DNA of 64,000 nt from NCBI GenBank assembly GCA_902766745.1, contig CACXES010000041.1, forward strand, positions 1-64,000, in the 5' to 3' direction. Positions 43,365 through 52,754 of the stretch are shown here, in pieces. Origin of the DNA: an uncultured Ruminococcus sp. Its GTDB lineage: Bacteria > Bacillota > Clostridia > Monoglobales > Monoglobaceae. The position numbers were made by a program, and so were the translations under genes. Position 1 is the first letter of the stretch. Each line of letters opens with the position of its first letter. Below the pieces are notes generated by a model. That model ran no database searches and had not been told where the DNA came from. It saw only the letters and a list, made by a program, of their open reading frames with translations.

Positions 43365-46085
43365 TTATTTATTTAATACATCAAAGGTGTATGTTCCGGG
43401 CTTCTCGCCTGCTCTGATGGATCTGATAAGTTCAGCTACATCATTAGAATCAAGACCGAGGTTACCGTTTACATCACCGGAGAAGAGACCGCCGGTGAAA
43501 TTGTTAGCAGTCGTCGGAAGTACAGGAGTTTCGCTTGCACCTACAACCTGTCTTACCATTGAGTAGTCAATGATGTTGAAGCGCTTATCATTGTTCGGTG
43601 ACGGCATATTTGTCTCTTCTACGATAGAGAACTTATATGTAGCAGACGCCTTATCTGTTGTATCGGTATTATGAGCGGTTGTGATTGTCAGCTCATATGT
43701 ACCAATATCTGTGATAGCGGTACCTGCTGTATAAGCAGCAGCCGTTGCAGCATCCTTAGACAATGTCATAGTATTTGTATAACCAGAAGGTGCTTCATCA
43801 GCAGTTATTGCAACATATCTGAATGAACCATTAGAACCACTGTATGTAGCCAATTCGGTAGCATTGGATGTCTTGAAGCCTGCGGCAGCAGTTGCTCCGT
43901 TGTACAGTGCAACCTTGATTCCGCTTGCAGCATCAATCTTATTGAACGTTGCGTCAACGCTTGCAGCAGCCTTATGACCTGCAGCATCAGCAACTACCAT
44001 GTAGTATCTGCCTGCAACTTTTGTATTGTAGGTTGCTTTTCCTTCAGCTACAGTTGCAGCTCCTTTATTTTCAAGTTTCTCAATTTCAGAAACAGTAGTT
44101 AAAGCCTCTCCTGTAGTAGAAGCACTGTAGTATACCGTAACAGACAGCGTACCGCCTGTTACACCGGAACCTGTATCTGCAACAGATGCAGTGATATCCT
44201 TAGAACCGTCTGTCTTAACTTCACCTACAGTCATACCTGTAATTGTAGGATCATCAGCATCAAGCTTAAGATCTACGCCTGTACTCTCTGCAGTGTTTCC
44301 GGCTTTATCTGTTACTCTGAATTTAACAACACCGCTGAAGTTCTGAGCAGGGATTGTTACGCTTGTTGCATCAACCTCTGAAATTGCAGTGTATTCTGTT
44401 CCGTTTAATGTGTATTCAAGCTTATTAACTCCGCTGAGTGCATCGGATTTTGTAAGTGCGGATATAACAAGTACATAATCAGCCTTAGCATCCTGAATAC
44501 CGCTTACGGTAATATTGCTGTCGCTGACTGTAGGAGCAGTACCATCATACCAAGCACTTGCTCCGGGAACAAGAGTTCCTACATGCTGATATACAAGATT
44601 ATCGCCTGTACCAATAGCAGCAACTATAACATATTTTTCCTCACTGTTAACTGTAACAGTATCACTGTCAATTGCAGATGTATTTTCATACATAGCCTCT
44701 AAATCAGCCTGTGTACCAACAGCAGGTGTGGCATCCTTAGAAACCTTAACATACTTTACATTTGCAGCATCTACAGGTGTAACAACTACATTATATTGTG
44801 AATTTTTCCAAGCTGGTGTTATGATATCTGCGGGAAGTGTAGCAAAGGTTTCCGGAACGATAACTATAGTTTTTGTTCCGACAGAAATACCAATCGGATC
44901 CTTTGTCGGATCTATAGCCTGCTTAACAAGTGCAAGCTTAGCATTATCGATCACTATTTCAGATGCTCCGTAAGCCGCATCACTCTTTACAGTAAAGTTA
45001 AGCGTTGCAACAGTTGCATCGGTTGCAAGACCGGATGAATTTGCTTTGTCTCCGTATACAACAGTACCATCAGTGTATGAAACATTAGCGCCGAGCGAAT
45101 TTGTATCGAGTTCAAGCTTTGCAGGATCATAAGTAAGGGTGAAGCTTACCATAGCAGCCTGCGCAGAAGCAAGACCGGAAATCTTAACCGGTACTGAAAC
45201 AGTTGCACCAGCCTTATAGCCTGTTTCTGCCGGTGTTAATTCAAGTGCCAGCTGCGCTGAAATAGTATCGGTAGAAAGAGTAAATGTCTTTGTTTCAGCA
45301 TTTTTACCCTTAACCTTTACAGCTACAGTATATGCACCGGCTGCTGTAATCGAGTATGTATAAGAAGAACCTGCAGTTGATGTTGAAGACTCAATTACTG
45401 TTGCCGGGTCAGTAGATGTGTTTGTAACTGTTACCGTTTCAATATTTGTACCTGTAACAGCAAGTGTAAATCCATCTGCATCATAATAGGTCATACCATC
45501 ATTAAGAGCTACGTTATCTACTGTTACAGCGTATGTATTATCTACAACTTTAATTGTATAACCAGCATCTACAAGATTATCGTCAGCTTTTGTGTACCAG
45601 TCAATAGCAGAACTATTTTCAACAGTAAAGCTTGAATCATCAGCAATACAAGATGATGCATAAACTTTTGCGGCCGCAGTATCATTTACCGTGAAGTTAA
45701 GTGTAGCAAGAGTAGGAGTAGTCTCAGCACTATTCGTAAGATTTGCGCCGCCTGCACCTATCAAGCTTACATAAGATGTAGAACCATCAGTGAGCTTTTT
45801 GAGTCTGATGCTTTCTTCGTTTGTTACAGTGAAAACAGACGCATCATAGCTAAGGTTTACAACATAGTCATAAACAGCTAAAGTTTCAACACTTGAAACA
45901 GCCTTTACATCAACAGTGAAAGTGTCACCGGGATGTACTTCTGTTGCACTGGGTGAATACGCCATAGTAATTGTACCCGATGCTTTATCAAGCAGGTCGA
46001 TGGATGCGGCGAATCCTGAAATCGGCAACGCCATGGTTGCGATGATTAGTGCCAGTGAAAGCACTAAACTTAGAACTTTTTTCAT
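43365..46085 (-). CDS. Secreted scaffold with two cohesin-like domains and a C-terminal dockerin
   Basis: A 906-residue secreted protein (signal peptide ending GFA). The first cohesin-like domain lies at about residues 30-200 (SPSATEVHPGDTFTVDV, LNFTVND), the second at about 285-415 (YKAGATVSVPVKISG, LTYDPAKLEL, LNFTVKS). Several Ig-like segments follow, and a dockerin-type tail at 835-906 has NDKRFNIIDYSMVRQVVG and GDVNGNLGLDSNDVAELI, i.e. one degenerate and one good calcium loop. There is no catalytic domain. Cohesin-dockerin pairs assemble multiprotein complexes; who binds whom here is unknown. Confidence 0.82.
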   Translation of the reverse strand: MKKVLSLVLSLALIIATMALPISGFAASIDLLDKASGTITMAYSPSATEVHPGDTFTVDVKAVSSVETLAVYDYVVNLSYDASVFTVTNEESIRLKKLTDGSTSYVSLIGAGGANLTNSAETTPTLATLNFTVNDTAAAKVYASSCIADDSSFTVENSSAIDWYTKADDNLVDAGYTIKVVDNTYAVTVDNVALNDGMTYYDADGFTLAVTGTNIETVTVTNTSTDPATVIESSTSTAGSSYTYSITAAGAYTVAVKVKGKNAETKTFTLSTDTISAQLALELTPAETGYKAGATVSVPVKISGLASAQAAMVSFTLTYDPAKLELDTNSLGANVSYTDGTVVYGDKANSSGLATDATVATLNFTVKSDAAYGASEIVIDNAKLALVKQAIDPTKDPIGISVGTKTIVIVPETFATLPADIITPAWKNSQYNVVVTPVDAANVKYVKVSKDATPAVGTQADLEAMYENTSAIDSDTVTVNSEEKYVIVAAIGTGDNLVYQHVGTLVPGASAWYDGTAPTVSDSNITVSGIQDAKADYVLVISALTKSDALSGVNKLEYTLNGTEYTAISEVDATSVTIPAQNFSGVVKFRVTDKAGNTAESTGVDLKLDADDPTITGMTVGEVKTDGSKDITASVADTGSGVTGGTLSVTVYYSASTTGEALTTVSEIEKLENKGAATVAEGKATYNTKVAGRYYMVVADAAGHKAAASVDATFNKIDAASGIKVALYNGATAAAGFKTSNATELATYSGSNGSFRYVAITADEAPSGYTNTMTLSKDAATAAAYTAGTAITDIGTYELTITTAHNTDTTDKASATYKFSIVEETNMPSPNNDKRFNIIDYSMVRQVVGASETPVLPTTANNFTGGLFSGDVNGNLGLDSNDVAELIRSIRAGEKPGTYTFDVLNK

Positions 46086-46222
46086 GATTGGAAAATCCCC
46101 CTTGTATAAATATTATATTTTATTGTATGTCACAAACGGCTATATATCTTATGTAATCGAATGGGACACCTAAGGTACATAACCTTATAATGTACAAATT
46201 TAATAATCAATAAATTTTTATA

Positions 46223-46254
46223 TCGGGCTTAAAGCTATCCGGCGATAAGCCCGA
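46223..46254 (-). terminator. Candidate terminator after the EF-hand/Ig protein gene
   Basis: TCGGGCTTA/TAAGCCCGA, 9-bp stem and 14-base loop, 18 bases beyond the stop at 46273; the T-run is poor. Confidence 0.55.
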
Positions 46255-46272
46255 ATTTGAATTTTAAATTAA

Positions 46273-47625
46273 TTATTCAGCTGAGCTCGGATTAGCCTTG
46301 TCAATCCATGTTTGTCTGGAGTTTACCATGTTATCAGCTCCAAATCCTTCTGCTCCTTCAAACATAAGCTTAAGCATACGATACTCTGACAGTGTAACGT
46401 CACCGTTTAAGTCATAGTCGACAGCGGAATTGATTGCCGCATCCGGAGTACGTCTGTCAAGTGCATAGTTAAGAGCTTCTGCCTTGATACCGGTCATCTG
46501 TGTCTCAGTAAGAGCTGCATTAGACAAAGCGGTTGATGAAGCAAATGCATCCGCACCGTTCGAGTCTGAAATCAAGTCGAGGTTACCAAAGGAAATATTT
46601 ACATTCGGATCAGCTACAAGATATATATCCTTTGTATCCTTAACCTGACCGTTCTTACCTACGGAAGCGCTTACTGTAACCTTTGCCGCAAATACACCGG
46701 ATTTAAGAGCAATAGTGTTGTCTGTTAATGTAACTTTTTCCTTATTCGGATCCCCGTCCGGGATTGAATATGCTACATCATAATCGCCTGCTTTAGCAGG
46801 TAATTCAGCGGATGTTCCGCCCTGTACCACTTCATCTAAGCCATTACCAAGTGCAGTTTCAACATTGCCAACATCACCCACAGGAATTTCAACAACTGCA
46901 GAATTTACAACAACCGTCACTGCCTTATCGTTATATCCGGCTGCTGAAATAACAAGTTCATGGCTTTTAACTTCGGTTAATCCTGTTATTGTAAGCGTTG
47001 TTCCGGAATAGCTTACCGCTGATGAATCTAACGCAGTAGAACCTTCTTTAACAACAACGTTAGTCATACCTTCCGGTACAGTAAATACTGCCGATTCACC
47101 TGACTTTATTGTTACTGATTCAGGATAAACAGTCATGTCTTCTTTAGGAGTCTCAACTGTGTAATTAAATTCAGCAGTAGTTGCAACATCAGTTCCGCCT
47201 GCCTTAGCTATAAAGGAACCAACTCCTTGTGTTCCTATTGACATTCTCGGTCTAAATGTGATTGTAGCTGTACCATCGGTTGTTGATACTGTCTGCTGAT
47301 CAACATACTGGATAGTGCTGTTATTAAGTGTAACACTTTCTCCGTCAATGTTTGAGAGGAAAGTTACATCGCCCGCAGCTACAGCAGGGTTCTCTGCTTC
47401 ACCGTTAGTTAACTTAACAGTAACCTGGAGCATTTGCTCTGTGTTAAGTTTAACGTTTCCAATTACTCCCGTTTCTGCATTTTTAAACGAGGTTCCGCTG
47501 TCATCTGCACTGTTCAAAACCTTAACATCAACAATCTCCACTCCGTTTGCCCAACCTGTTACCATTGAGCAGGACATTGCCAATGCGGCCGCCCCTGCCA
47601 ATAGCTTCTTACCACGTTTTTTCAT
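46273..47625 (-). CDS. Secreted Ig-like protein with a dockerin/EF-hand-like segment
   Basis: A 450-residue exported protein (signal peptide, first ~26 residues). It has several beta-rich Ig-like segments, one resembling bacterial Big domains, and a C-terminal stretch DYDLNGDVTLSEYRMLKLM that fits a dockerin-type calcium loop, preceded by a second weak helix-loop (LDRRTPDAAINSAV). The tail is therefore a probable dockerin. It may dock on a cohesin-like domain of a neighbour. No enzyme domain is seen. Confidence 0.75.
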   Translation of the reverse strand: MKKRGKKLLAGAAALAMSCSMVTGWANGVEIVDVKVLNSADDSGTSFKNAETGVIGNVKLNTEQMLQVTVKLTNGEAENPAVAAGDVTFLSNIDGESVTLNNSTIQYVDQQTVSTTDGTATITFRPRMSIGTQGVGSFIAKAGGTDVATTAEFNYTVETPKEDMTVYPESVTIKSGESAVFTVPEGMTNVVVKEGSTALDSSAVSYSGTTLTITGLTEVKSHELVISAAGYNDKAVTVVVNSAVVEIPVGDVGNVETALGNGLDEVVQGGTSAELPAKAGDYDVAYSIPDGDPNKEKVTLTDNTIALKSGVFAAKVTVSASVGKNGQVKDTKDIYLVADPNVNISFGNLDLISDSNGADAFASSTALSNAALTETQMTGIKAEALNYALDRRTPDAAINSAVDYDLNGDVTLSEYRMLKLMFEGAEGFGADNMVNSRQTWIDKANPSSAE

Positions 47626-47702
47626 TTTTCTAACACCCCATTTGTGATAAAATGATTTATTTAAATTTTAATTTTTTTCAAAATCAATTGCACTCCGAAA
47701 AC

Positions 47703-48689
47703 CTAAGGTATATAAACGGTAACGGAATTTCCTTCGTAGGAAATCTTTGAACCGTTATATATAGCAGACACAAGCGATACCGGGATGAAGATTCTGTCAT
47801 TAACGTCTGCCGGTTTTATGTTGGAGGAACATTTTGCAGAGTTGATATAAACACAGTTGTCATTCATATTTATTTTTAATGTGCGATAATCGGCATAAGC
47901 CGCAGCAACTAATGTGTTGCCGTCCCATTCAACTTTCATTCCTGTATTCTCGGTTAAGTAGCGAACGGGAATCATCATCTCGCCGTCCTGTTTAAAAGGA
48001 GCAACGTCAATTTCTTGTGTAAAGTCATTTGCCTTTACAGTGCTTTCACCTTCTGTAAAGGTGATATACTTGTCAACACTGTTCGGAACCAAAAGAGGAG
48101 CTATATTATAGCCGCCGACATTAACGTCTATACCTTCAACGTTATACGCTCTGCCTACGCTATAGTCATCGAGCGAATATGTAATAACACCGAGCGAATT
48201 TTCGACAAATCGAATCGGATACGTATCAAAGGAGTTCCAAAGTGATTTGGGGTCCTTTGATACAAGGGTAAAAGAGAACAGTGTTCCATCGTTATCTATC
48301 AGATTATCCATAAGTGTGGAATCCATAAAAGTGATGGTGACATTTTCGCTTTCGGAATCAATTTTTGATTCGATATCATTTATGGATTTAACCATTGCAC
48401 CCTCATTGAGAGAAACATCTACTCCGTTATCATTAGTTTTTATGTCAAATTTTTCGCGATTAAAATTAAAGGCAAATGTAACGGCACATATAGAGCCAAG
48501 ATGTTTTGCAAGAGCAACATTTATATTTCTGATGTTGGCATCAACCGTTATCTCGCCTGTGATATCGTTCATTACATGGGGAGAGAAGTACAGCTGAAGC
48601 TTTGGTTCGACGCCTATTACGGTGATGGCTGATAAAGCTATTGCCGCACCGACAACCACTGATGCTATTTTCTTGAATAATCTGTTCAT
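47703..48689 (-). CDS. Secreted protein with cohesin-like and copper-amine-oxidase-N-like domains
   Basis: A 328-residue exported protein. After the signal peptide comes a cohesin-like domain (about 30-190, with AVTFAFNFNREKFDI). The C-terminal 100 residues resemble the Cu_amine_oxidN1 domain of many Firmicutes surface proteins (MIPVRYLTENTGMKVEW, RIFIPVSLVSAIYNG), thought to bind wall polymer or stabilise folding. It has no catalytic oxidase domain. The module pair joins a possible complex-forming domain to a wall-binding one. Confidence 0.78.
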   Translation of the reverse strand: MNRLFKKIASVVVGAAIALSAITVIGVEPKLQLYFSPHVMNDITGEITVDANIRNINVALAKHLGSICAVTFAFNFNREKFDIKTNDNGVDVSLNEGAMVKSINDIESKIDSESENVTITFMDSTLMDNLIDNDGTLFSFTLVSKDPKSLWNSFDTYPIRFVENSLGVITYSLDDYSVGRAYNVEGIDVNVGGYNIAPLLVPNSVDKYITFTEGESTVKANDFTQEIDVAPFKQDGEMMIPVRYLTENTGMKVEWDGNTLVAAAYADYRTLKINMNDNCVYINSAKCSSNIKPADVNDRIFIPVSLVSAIYNGSKISYEGNSVTVYIP

Positions 48690-48821
48690 CTAACGCCATA
48701 CCTTCCATTCGTAAATATTTTATATTTGCTTTATATCAGTCTTATCTCTTGCGAGATGATGCCTATCCATACATTGATTATTGATTTGCAAACATTCCCA
48801 AAATACTGATCCAAAATAAAT

Positions 48822-49691
48822 TTAGTTTCCTGTTGTAACTTCTGCGGACACATTTTCTGCAATTGCTTTCATGCTGAAAAATGATTTCCACAGATAATAA
48901 TCAATCTTTAAATTTGAGCTATTTGTTATACCCTCGAACGATACATTGATTGTATTTGAGGAATCTATCGTTTGAATCTTAGATTTCTTAACAAGACCGG
49001 ATGTTTTATCCCGGAGAACAGCGAACAGAACACCGGATTCGGATTCGGGAAGTCTGACATTGACCGAGCCGCTGACTGTATTATTATCAAATACGGCGGT
49101 AGGAGCTTCGATTACTCCGTCCACAATTTTTGCGGTGGCTTTTTCGCCCGCAGTACAATTAAGGCTTTCACCTTTATCAGCGGTTCCGAAAGGCTTGGTA
49201 ACAACATTTGTATATGCAATATCAAAGCTTGTTTCGATTGTGTCGCCCTTTGATGCCTTTACTTTAAATGAAGCCGTTCCTATTATCAGATTTCCGTTTG
49301 CATCAACGTCAGATAGAGCAACACCATCGGGACAGTTAAAAAATGCAACGATTACATTATTAAATTTCTCAGTAACCTGAAATCCTTTTTCGGTATTTGC
49401 AGATGTAAGCTTTTCGGACAAGCTATCGTTATAACCGCCACTGATATATTCGAGCTTACTGTTATCAAAATTCAAGTGAGTTTCAAAAGCACCGAGTTTT
49501 ATTCCGTCCGTCTTCTCGTCGTTAAGTCCCGTAAGGGTGATTGTCGCTGATGCGGTTTCACCGGTAACATACGATGATTTATTAAACGTCACCTCGATAC
49601 CGACATTGTTATCCGCAGCATATGTATACGGAATAAAGAGCATAATCGTCATCAAAATTATGCACACTGACACAGCAAGTTTTGCCTTCAT
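48822..49691 (-). CDS. Secreted cohesin-like protein
   Basis: A 289-residue exported protein (signal peptide ending TYAA). Residues about 28-190 have the nine-strand cohesin outline: VTGETASATITLTGL, then LNFDNSKLEYISGGYN and a later GTASFKVKASKGD. The C-terminal part (about 200-285) is a small beta domain without match. It is the first of the five surface genes in transcription order. No anchor is visible, so it must be released or held by another protein. Confidence 0.75.
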   Translation of the reverse strand: MKAKLAVSVCIILMTIMLFIPYTYAADNNVGIEVTFNKSSYVTGETASATITLTGLNDEKTDGIKLGAFETHLNFDNSKLEYISGGYNDSLSEKLTSANTEKGFQVTEKFNNVIVAFFNCPDGVALSDVDANGNLIIGTASFKVKASKGDTIETSFDIAYTNVVTKPFGTADKGESLNCTAGEKATAKIVDGVIEAPTAVFDNNTVSGSVNVRLPESESGVLFAVLRDKTSGLVKKSKIQTIDSSNTINVSFEGITNSSNLKIDYYLWKSFFSMKAIAENVSAEVTTGN

Positions 49692-49887
49692 TTTCCATCC
49701 CCCTGTACTCTAATGAATTACCAATATGCCCAAACAAACGGACACAATTTAACACTCTTATACATATAATTATATCAAACTTTTAATATTTCGCAAGTGG
49801 ATTAATAAACAGAATTATTGATTATTTTTTGTACATAATTACCAAACGTATGCTTATATCAAGTTTATAATAGCTTTTAATCGACAA

Positions 49888-49926
49888 AAAAGACAAATAT
49901 CGATGTTTTTGCCGATATCTGTCTTT
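49888..49926 (-). terminator. Terminator of the gene at 50199
   Basis: AAAAGACAAATATCG and CGATATCTGTCTTT form a stem with one mismatch; on the minus strand TTTTTTG follows. It now lies 273 bases from the gene because MITE copy 2 sits between. Confidence 0.7.
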
Positions 49927-49960
49927 AATTTTAAATCAGGAATTTGTATATGAAATTACA

Positions 49961-50150
49961 AAATCCGAAATAATTTTATTGAATAATTGCCCTGCGCCCT
50001 CGTCGACACTCGCTGCGCTTGCTTGATGCTCATTTATTCGCATCGTCGCTTGCTCCGCCGTGTCTCCTCTTCCCAAAAAACGTCGGGTACAACCCTCCGC
50101 TTTTCGGGAACCCTAATGCCCAACTGCTATGTAAAAATTATTTCGGATTT
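49961..50150 (-). mobile_element. MITE-like repeat, copy 2
   Basis: The 190-bp inverted counterpart of copy 1 with the same 17-base ends. It lies just after the stop of the gene at 50199 and before its probable terminator. It encodes no transposase. Confidence 0.85.
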
Positions 50151-50198
50151 TTGCAGAAGAATATGTGCGATTTTAATTCAGCCGAGATATGTTATGAT

Positions 50199-50810
50199 TT
50201 AGTTAAGAATAGCTTTTGTGGCGTTTTCTGCGTTCTGCATTTTCAGCTTTGACTCCGGCTTGTCCTTAATGCTGTCCGGCAATTTGACCATGCACCAATA
50301 TGTAGGCTCGTCAGCTTCAGACATTCCGAGAAGCTCGGCGCATTTCGGATTTTCGCGGATATCGAAGGACTGAATAAACATTTCTTCATCATTTTTCATA
50401 TACAAATCATACATTTCTTCGTTCAGGATATAGATTGCATACTGACCTGCGGCAAGCTCGGCGGTGAACTTCATATTTCCGTAGCCTGCGGCACCCATTT
50501 CGCTCAGTGAACCGGTACGAATTAATTTAACCGTTTTTTCCCCGTCTCCGTCCATATCATCGACATAGTCCTTAAGATAATCTTCAAGCGCAGCCGCCTG
50601 CTCCTCGCTTACCATCCTTGTGCCGTAAAATTCTATTTCAAGGTCATATTCCTCGGTGGTAATAATTTGATATACCGTAACGCCGATAAGTCCCAGAACC
50701 ACCAATGTAACGATTGTGTGGATTTTATAATAGTTCCAAAAATGAGCAAATTTTTCCTTGATGGTCATGTTCTTTACCATTTCTTTTGCTTCGCGAGCCT
50801 GCTTGTCCAT
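50199..50810 (-). CDS. Unknown membrane-anchored protein
   Basis: A 203-residue protein with a basic amphipathic N-terminus, one membrane helix near 33-52 (TIVTLVVLGLIGVTVYQII), and an extracytoplasmic domain rich in Glu/Asp. I see no catalytic motif or known family. The first 30 residues face the cytoplasm by the positive-inside rule. Its 3' end is only 48 bases from MITE copy 2. Function is unassigned. Confidence 0.75.
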   Translation of the reverse strand: MDKQAREAKEMVKNMTIKEKFAHFWNYYKIHTIVTLVVLGLIGVTVYQIITTEEYDLEIEFYGTRMVSEEQAAALEDYLKDYVDDMDGDGEKTVKLIRTGSLSEMGAAGYGNMKFTAELAAGQYAIYILNEEMYDLYMKNDEEMFIQSFDIRENPKCAELLGMSEADEPTYWCMVKLPDSIKDKPESKLKMQNAENATKAILN

Positions 50811-51000
50811 ATGTCATGCCGCCTTTCGTTATTTACACCGATTTTAAACAATTTATACTATTCTATCACATATAAAACAAATAATCAAGCTTATTTTTAT
50901 GTGTAAAAATGAACATTTTATTAACAATGCTATGTAAACACTTGATTCACAATATAGGTAATTGGAAAAATTCAAATTCGAAATTTGATGATTACATTAT

Positions 51001-51040
51001 AAATCCGAAATAATTTTATTGAATAGTTGCCCTGCGCTCT
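51001..51040 (-). mobile_element. MITE-like repeat, truncated copy 3
   Basis: Forty bases match the end of copy 2, from AAATCCGAAATAATTTT to GCCCTGCGCTC, then the similarity stops. It is in the same orientation as copy 2. Confidence 0.8.
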
Positions 51041-51086
51041 CTCGATTTTATGATTAGTTAACTTATGAAAAAAATGCATTTAAAAA

Positions 51087-51109
51087 CCCCCGAAGATATG
51101 CCTCGGGGG
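51087..51109 (-). terminator. Terminator of the amino acid ABC operon
   Basis: CCCCCGA/TCGGGGG stem with a nine-base loop, followed on the minus strand by TTTTTA. Confidence 0.85.
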
Positions 51110-51134
51110 GTAGGATATACCACTTGAAAGAGAA

Positions 51135-51953
51135 TTACTCTTCTGCGGTAACTGCGTATTGAGCAGCCAATTCATTTACAGTGCCATCTGCAAGCATCTT
51201 TTCAATAGCGCTGTTGATCTTGTCGAGCAGCTCGGTATTACCCTTAGCCACCGCAATTGCATATTCCTCTTTTTCAAAAGCCTCAGAATCTTCAACAACC
51301 TTGAGGTTTTCGTTATCATTTACATATTTCTGTGCCGTTGCCTTATCTATTACAACCACGTCTGCCTTGCCGTTTACAAGCTCCATAATTGCATCTGTGC
51401 CCTTCTTGAAGGACTGATAGCTATAACCCATACCCTGTACGGATATTTCGCCCGTATATCCCTGAATAACAGCTATATTCTTATCAGCCATATCTGTTGC
51501 CTTTGCGATGTCGGAATCGGATTTAACAATCATAACCTGCGTTGCTGTATAATACGGAGTAGAGAAGTCAACTGTTTCCTTTCTCTCGTCCGTAACGGTC
51601 ATACCGGCGATTACTGCATCGATCTGGCCGTTCTGCAGAGCAACAAGCAATGAATCAAATTCCATATTGTTAATCTCTGCGGTTTTTCCGCAGTCTTCTG
51701 CGATCTGCTTTGCTATTGCCATGTCGATACCGTCAAACTCGCCTATAACTCCGCCCTTTGCGGAAATAAACTCGAACGGAGGGAATTCTGCGTTTGTACC
51801 GAATACTATTGCGTCACTTTTTTCGGTTTTCGGAGCCTCCGCCGCGGGGGCGTCGGTCTTTGCCTCATCCTTCTTTGCACCGCAGCCTGCAAGTGCAGCA
51901 ATCGTCAGTGCTGCCGCAGCCGCAACAGCGATACCTTTTAGTAATTTTTTCAT
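51135..51953 (-). CDS. Amino acid ABC transporter substrate-binding lipoprotein
   Basis: A 272-residue periplasmic-type binding protein (SBP family 3). The signal peptide ends in lipobox LAGC, so it is lipid-anchored outside. The ligand region starts at FPPFEFISAKGGVIGEFDG, and the core includes DAVIAGMTVTDER. It should bind a polar amino acid. I use the ATG at 51953 since AGGAG lies eight bases before it; the ATG six bases upstream is too close. It follows its permease and ATPase genes in one operon. Confidence 0.94.
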   Translation of the reverse strand: MKKLLKGIAVAAAAALTIAALAGCGAKKDEAKTDAPAAEAPKTEKSDAIVFGTNAEFPPFEFISAKGGVIGEFDGIDMAIAKQIAEDCGKTAEINNMEFDSLLVALQNGQIDAVIAGMTVTDERKETVDFSTPYYTATQVMIVKSDSDIAKATDMADKNIAVIQGYTGEISVQGMGYSYQSFKKGTDAIMELVNGKADVVVIDKATAQKYVNDNENLKVVEDSEAFEKEEYAIAVAKGNTELLDKINSAIEKMLADGTVNELAAQYAVTAEE

Positions 51954-52020
51954 TTTCATTTCTCCTTTTGAAATAGATTTTATTTTATTACCAATGGGAA
52001 TTTCCCAGTGTAATCTTAAA

Positions 52021-52743
52021 TTAAAGCATTTTACTTAAAAAGCTCTTTGTTCGATCGTTTTGCGGATTATCGAAAATTTCGGCAGGGGTGCCTTTTTCGA
52101 TAATATATCCGCCGTCCATAAAGAGTACCCGTGTGCTGACCTCTTTTGCAAAACCCATCTCATGAGTCACAATTACCATTGTCATTCCGCTCATGGCAAG
52201 CTCCTTTATTACGTCCAAAACCTCGCCGACCATTTCCGGGTCAAGTGCCGAGGTCGGTTCGTCGAAAAGCATGATTTCCGGCTCCATGGCAAGCGCTCTG
52301 GCGATGGCTACTCTCTGCTTCTGTCCGCCGGAGAGCTGTGCGGGGTATGATGAGGCTTTTTCTTCAAGGCCAACCTTTTTGAGAAGCTCTGTCGCTCCTT
52401 TTTCTGCCTGCTCCTTATTCATCTTTTTCAAGACGACAGGGGCAAGCGTAACGTTTTTAAGGATAGTAAGGTGCGGAAAAAGATTAAAGTGCTGAAACAC
52501 CATACCTGTTTTCTGTCTTATTTTATTAACATTAACGCCCTTGCCGTTAATCATCTCACCGTCAATATATATTTCGCCTTCGGTGGGATTTTCGAGTAGG
52601 TTCAGGCATCTTAAAAATGTACTTTTTCCGGAACCGGACGGGCCTATAACCGATACGACCTCACCCTGTGAAATATGCTCGTCTATACCGCGAAGAACCG
52701 CCAGGTCTCCGAAGCTTTTATGAAGATTATTAATCTGAATCAC
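52021..52743 (-). CDS. Amino acid ABC transporter ATPase
   Basis: A 240-residue GlnQ/HisP-type ATPase. Walker [10 protein letters not shown] near residue 34, the signature LSGGQKQR, Walker B IMLFDEPT and a switch His in VTHEM are all present. It drives import by the permease at 52755 and the binding protein at 51135. The spacing of 11 bases to the permease gene indicates one operon. Confidence 0.95.
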   Translation of the reverse strand: MIQINNLHKSFGDLAVLRGIDEHISQGEVVSVIGPSGSGKSTFLRCLNLLENPTEGEIYIDGEMINGKGVNVNKIRQKTGMVFQHFNLFPHLTILKNVTLAPVVLKKMNKEQAEKGATELLKKVGLEEKASSYPAQLSGGQKQRVAIARALAMEPEIMLFDEPTSALDPEMVGEVLDVIKELAMSGMTMVIVTHEMGFAKEVSTRVLFMDGGYIIEKGTPAEIFDNPQNDRTKSFLSKML

Positions 52744-52754
52744 GGTTCTTCCTC

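Larger units (their letters stand above)
50811..51134. other. Intergenic region with a MITE fragment
   Basis: A/T-rich, with no gene. It contains the 40-bp MITE fragment at 51001 and the terminator at 51087. Confidence 0.7.
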
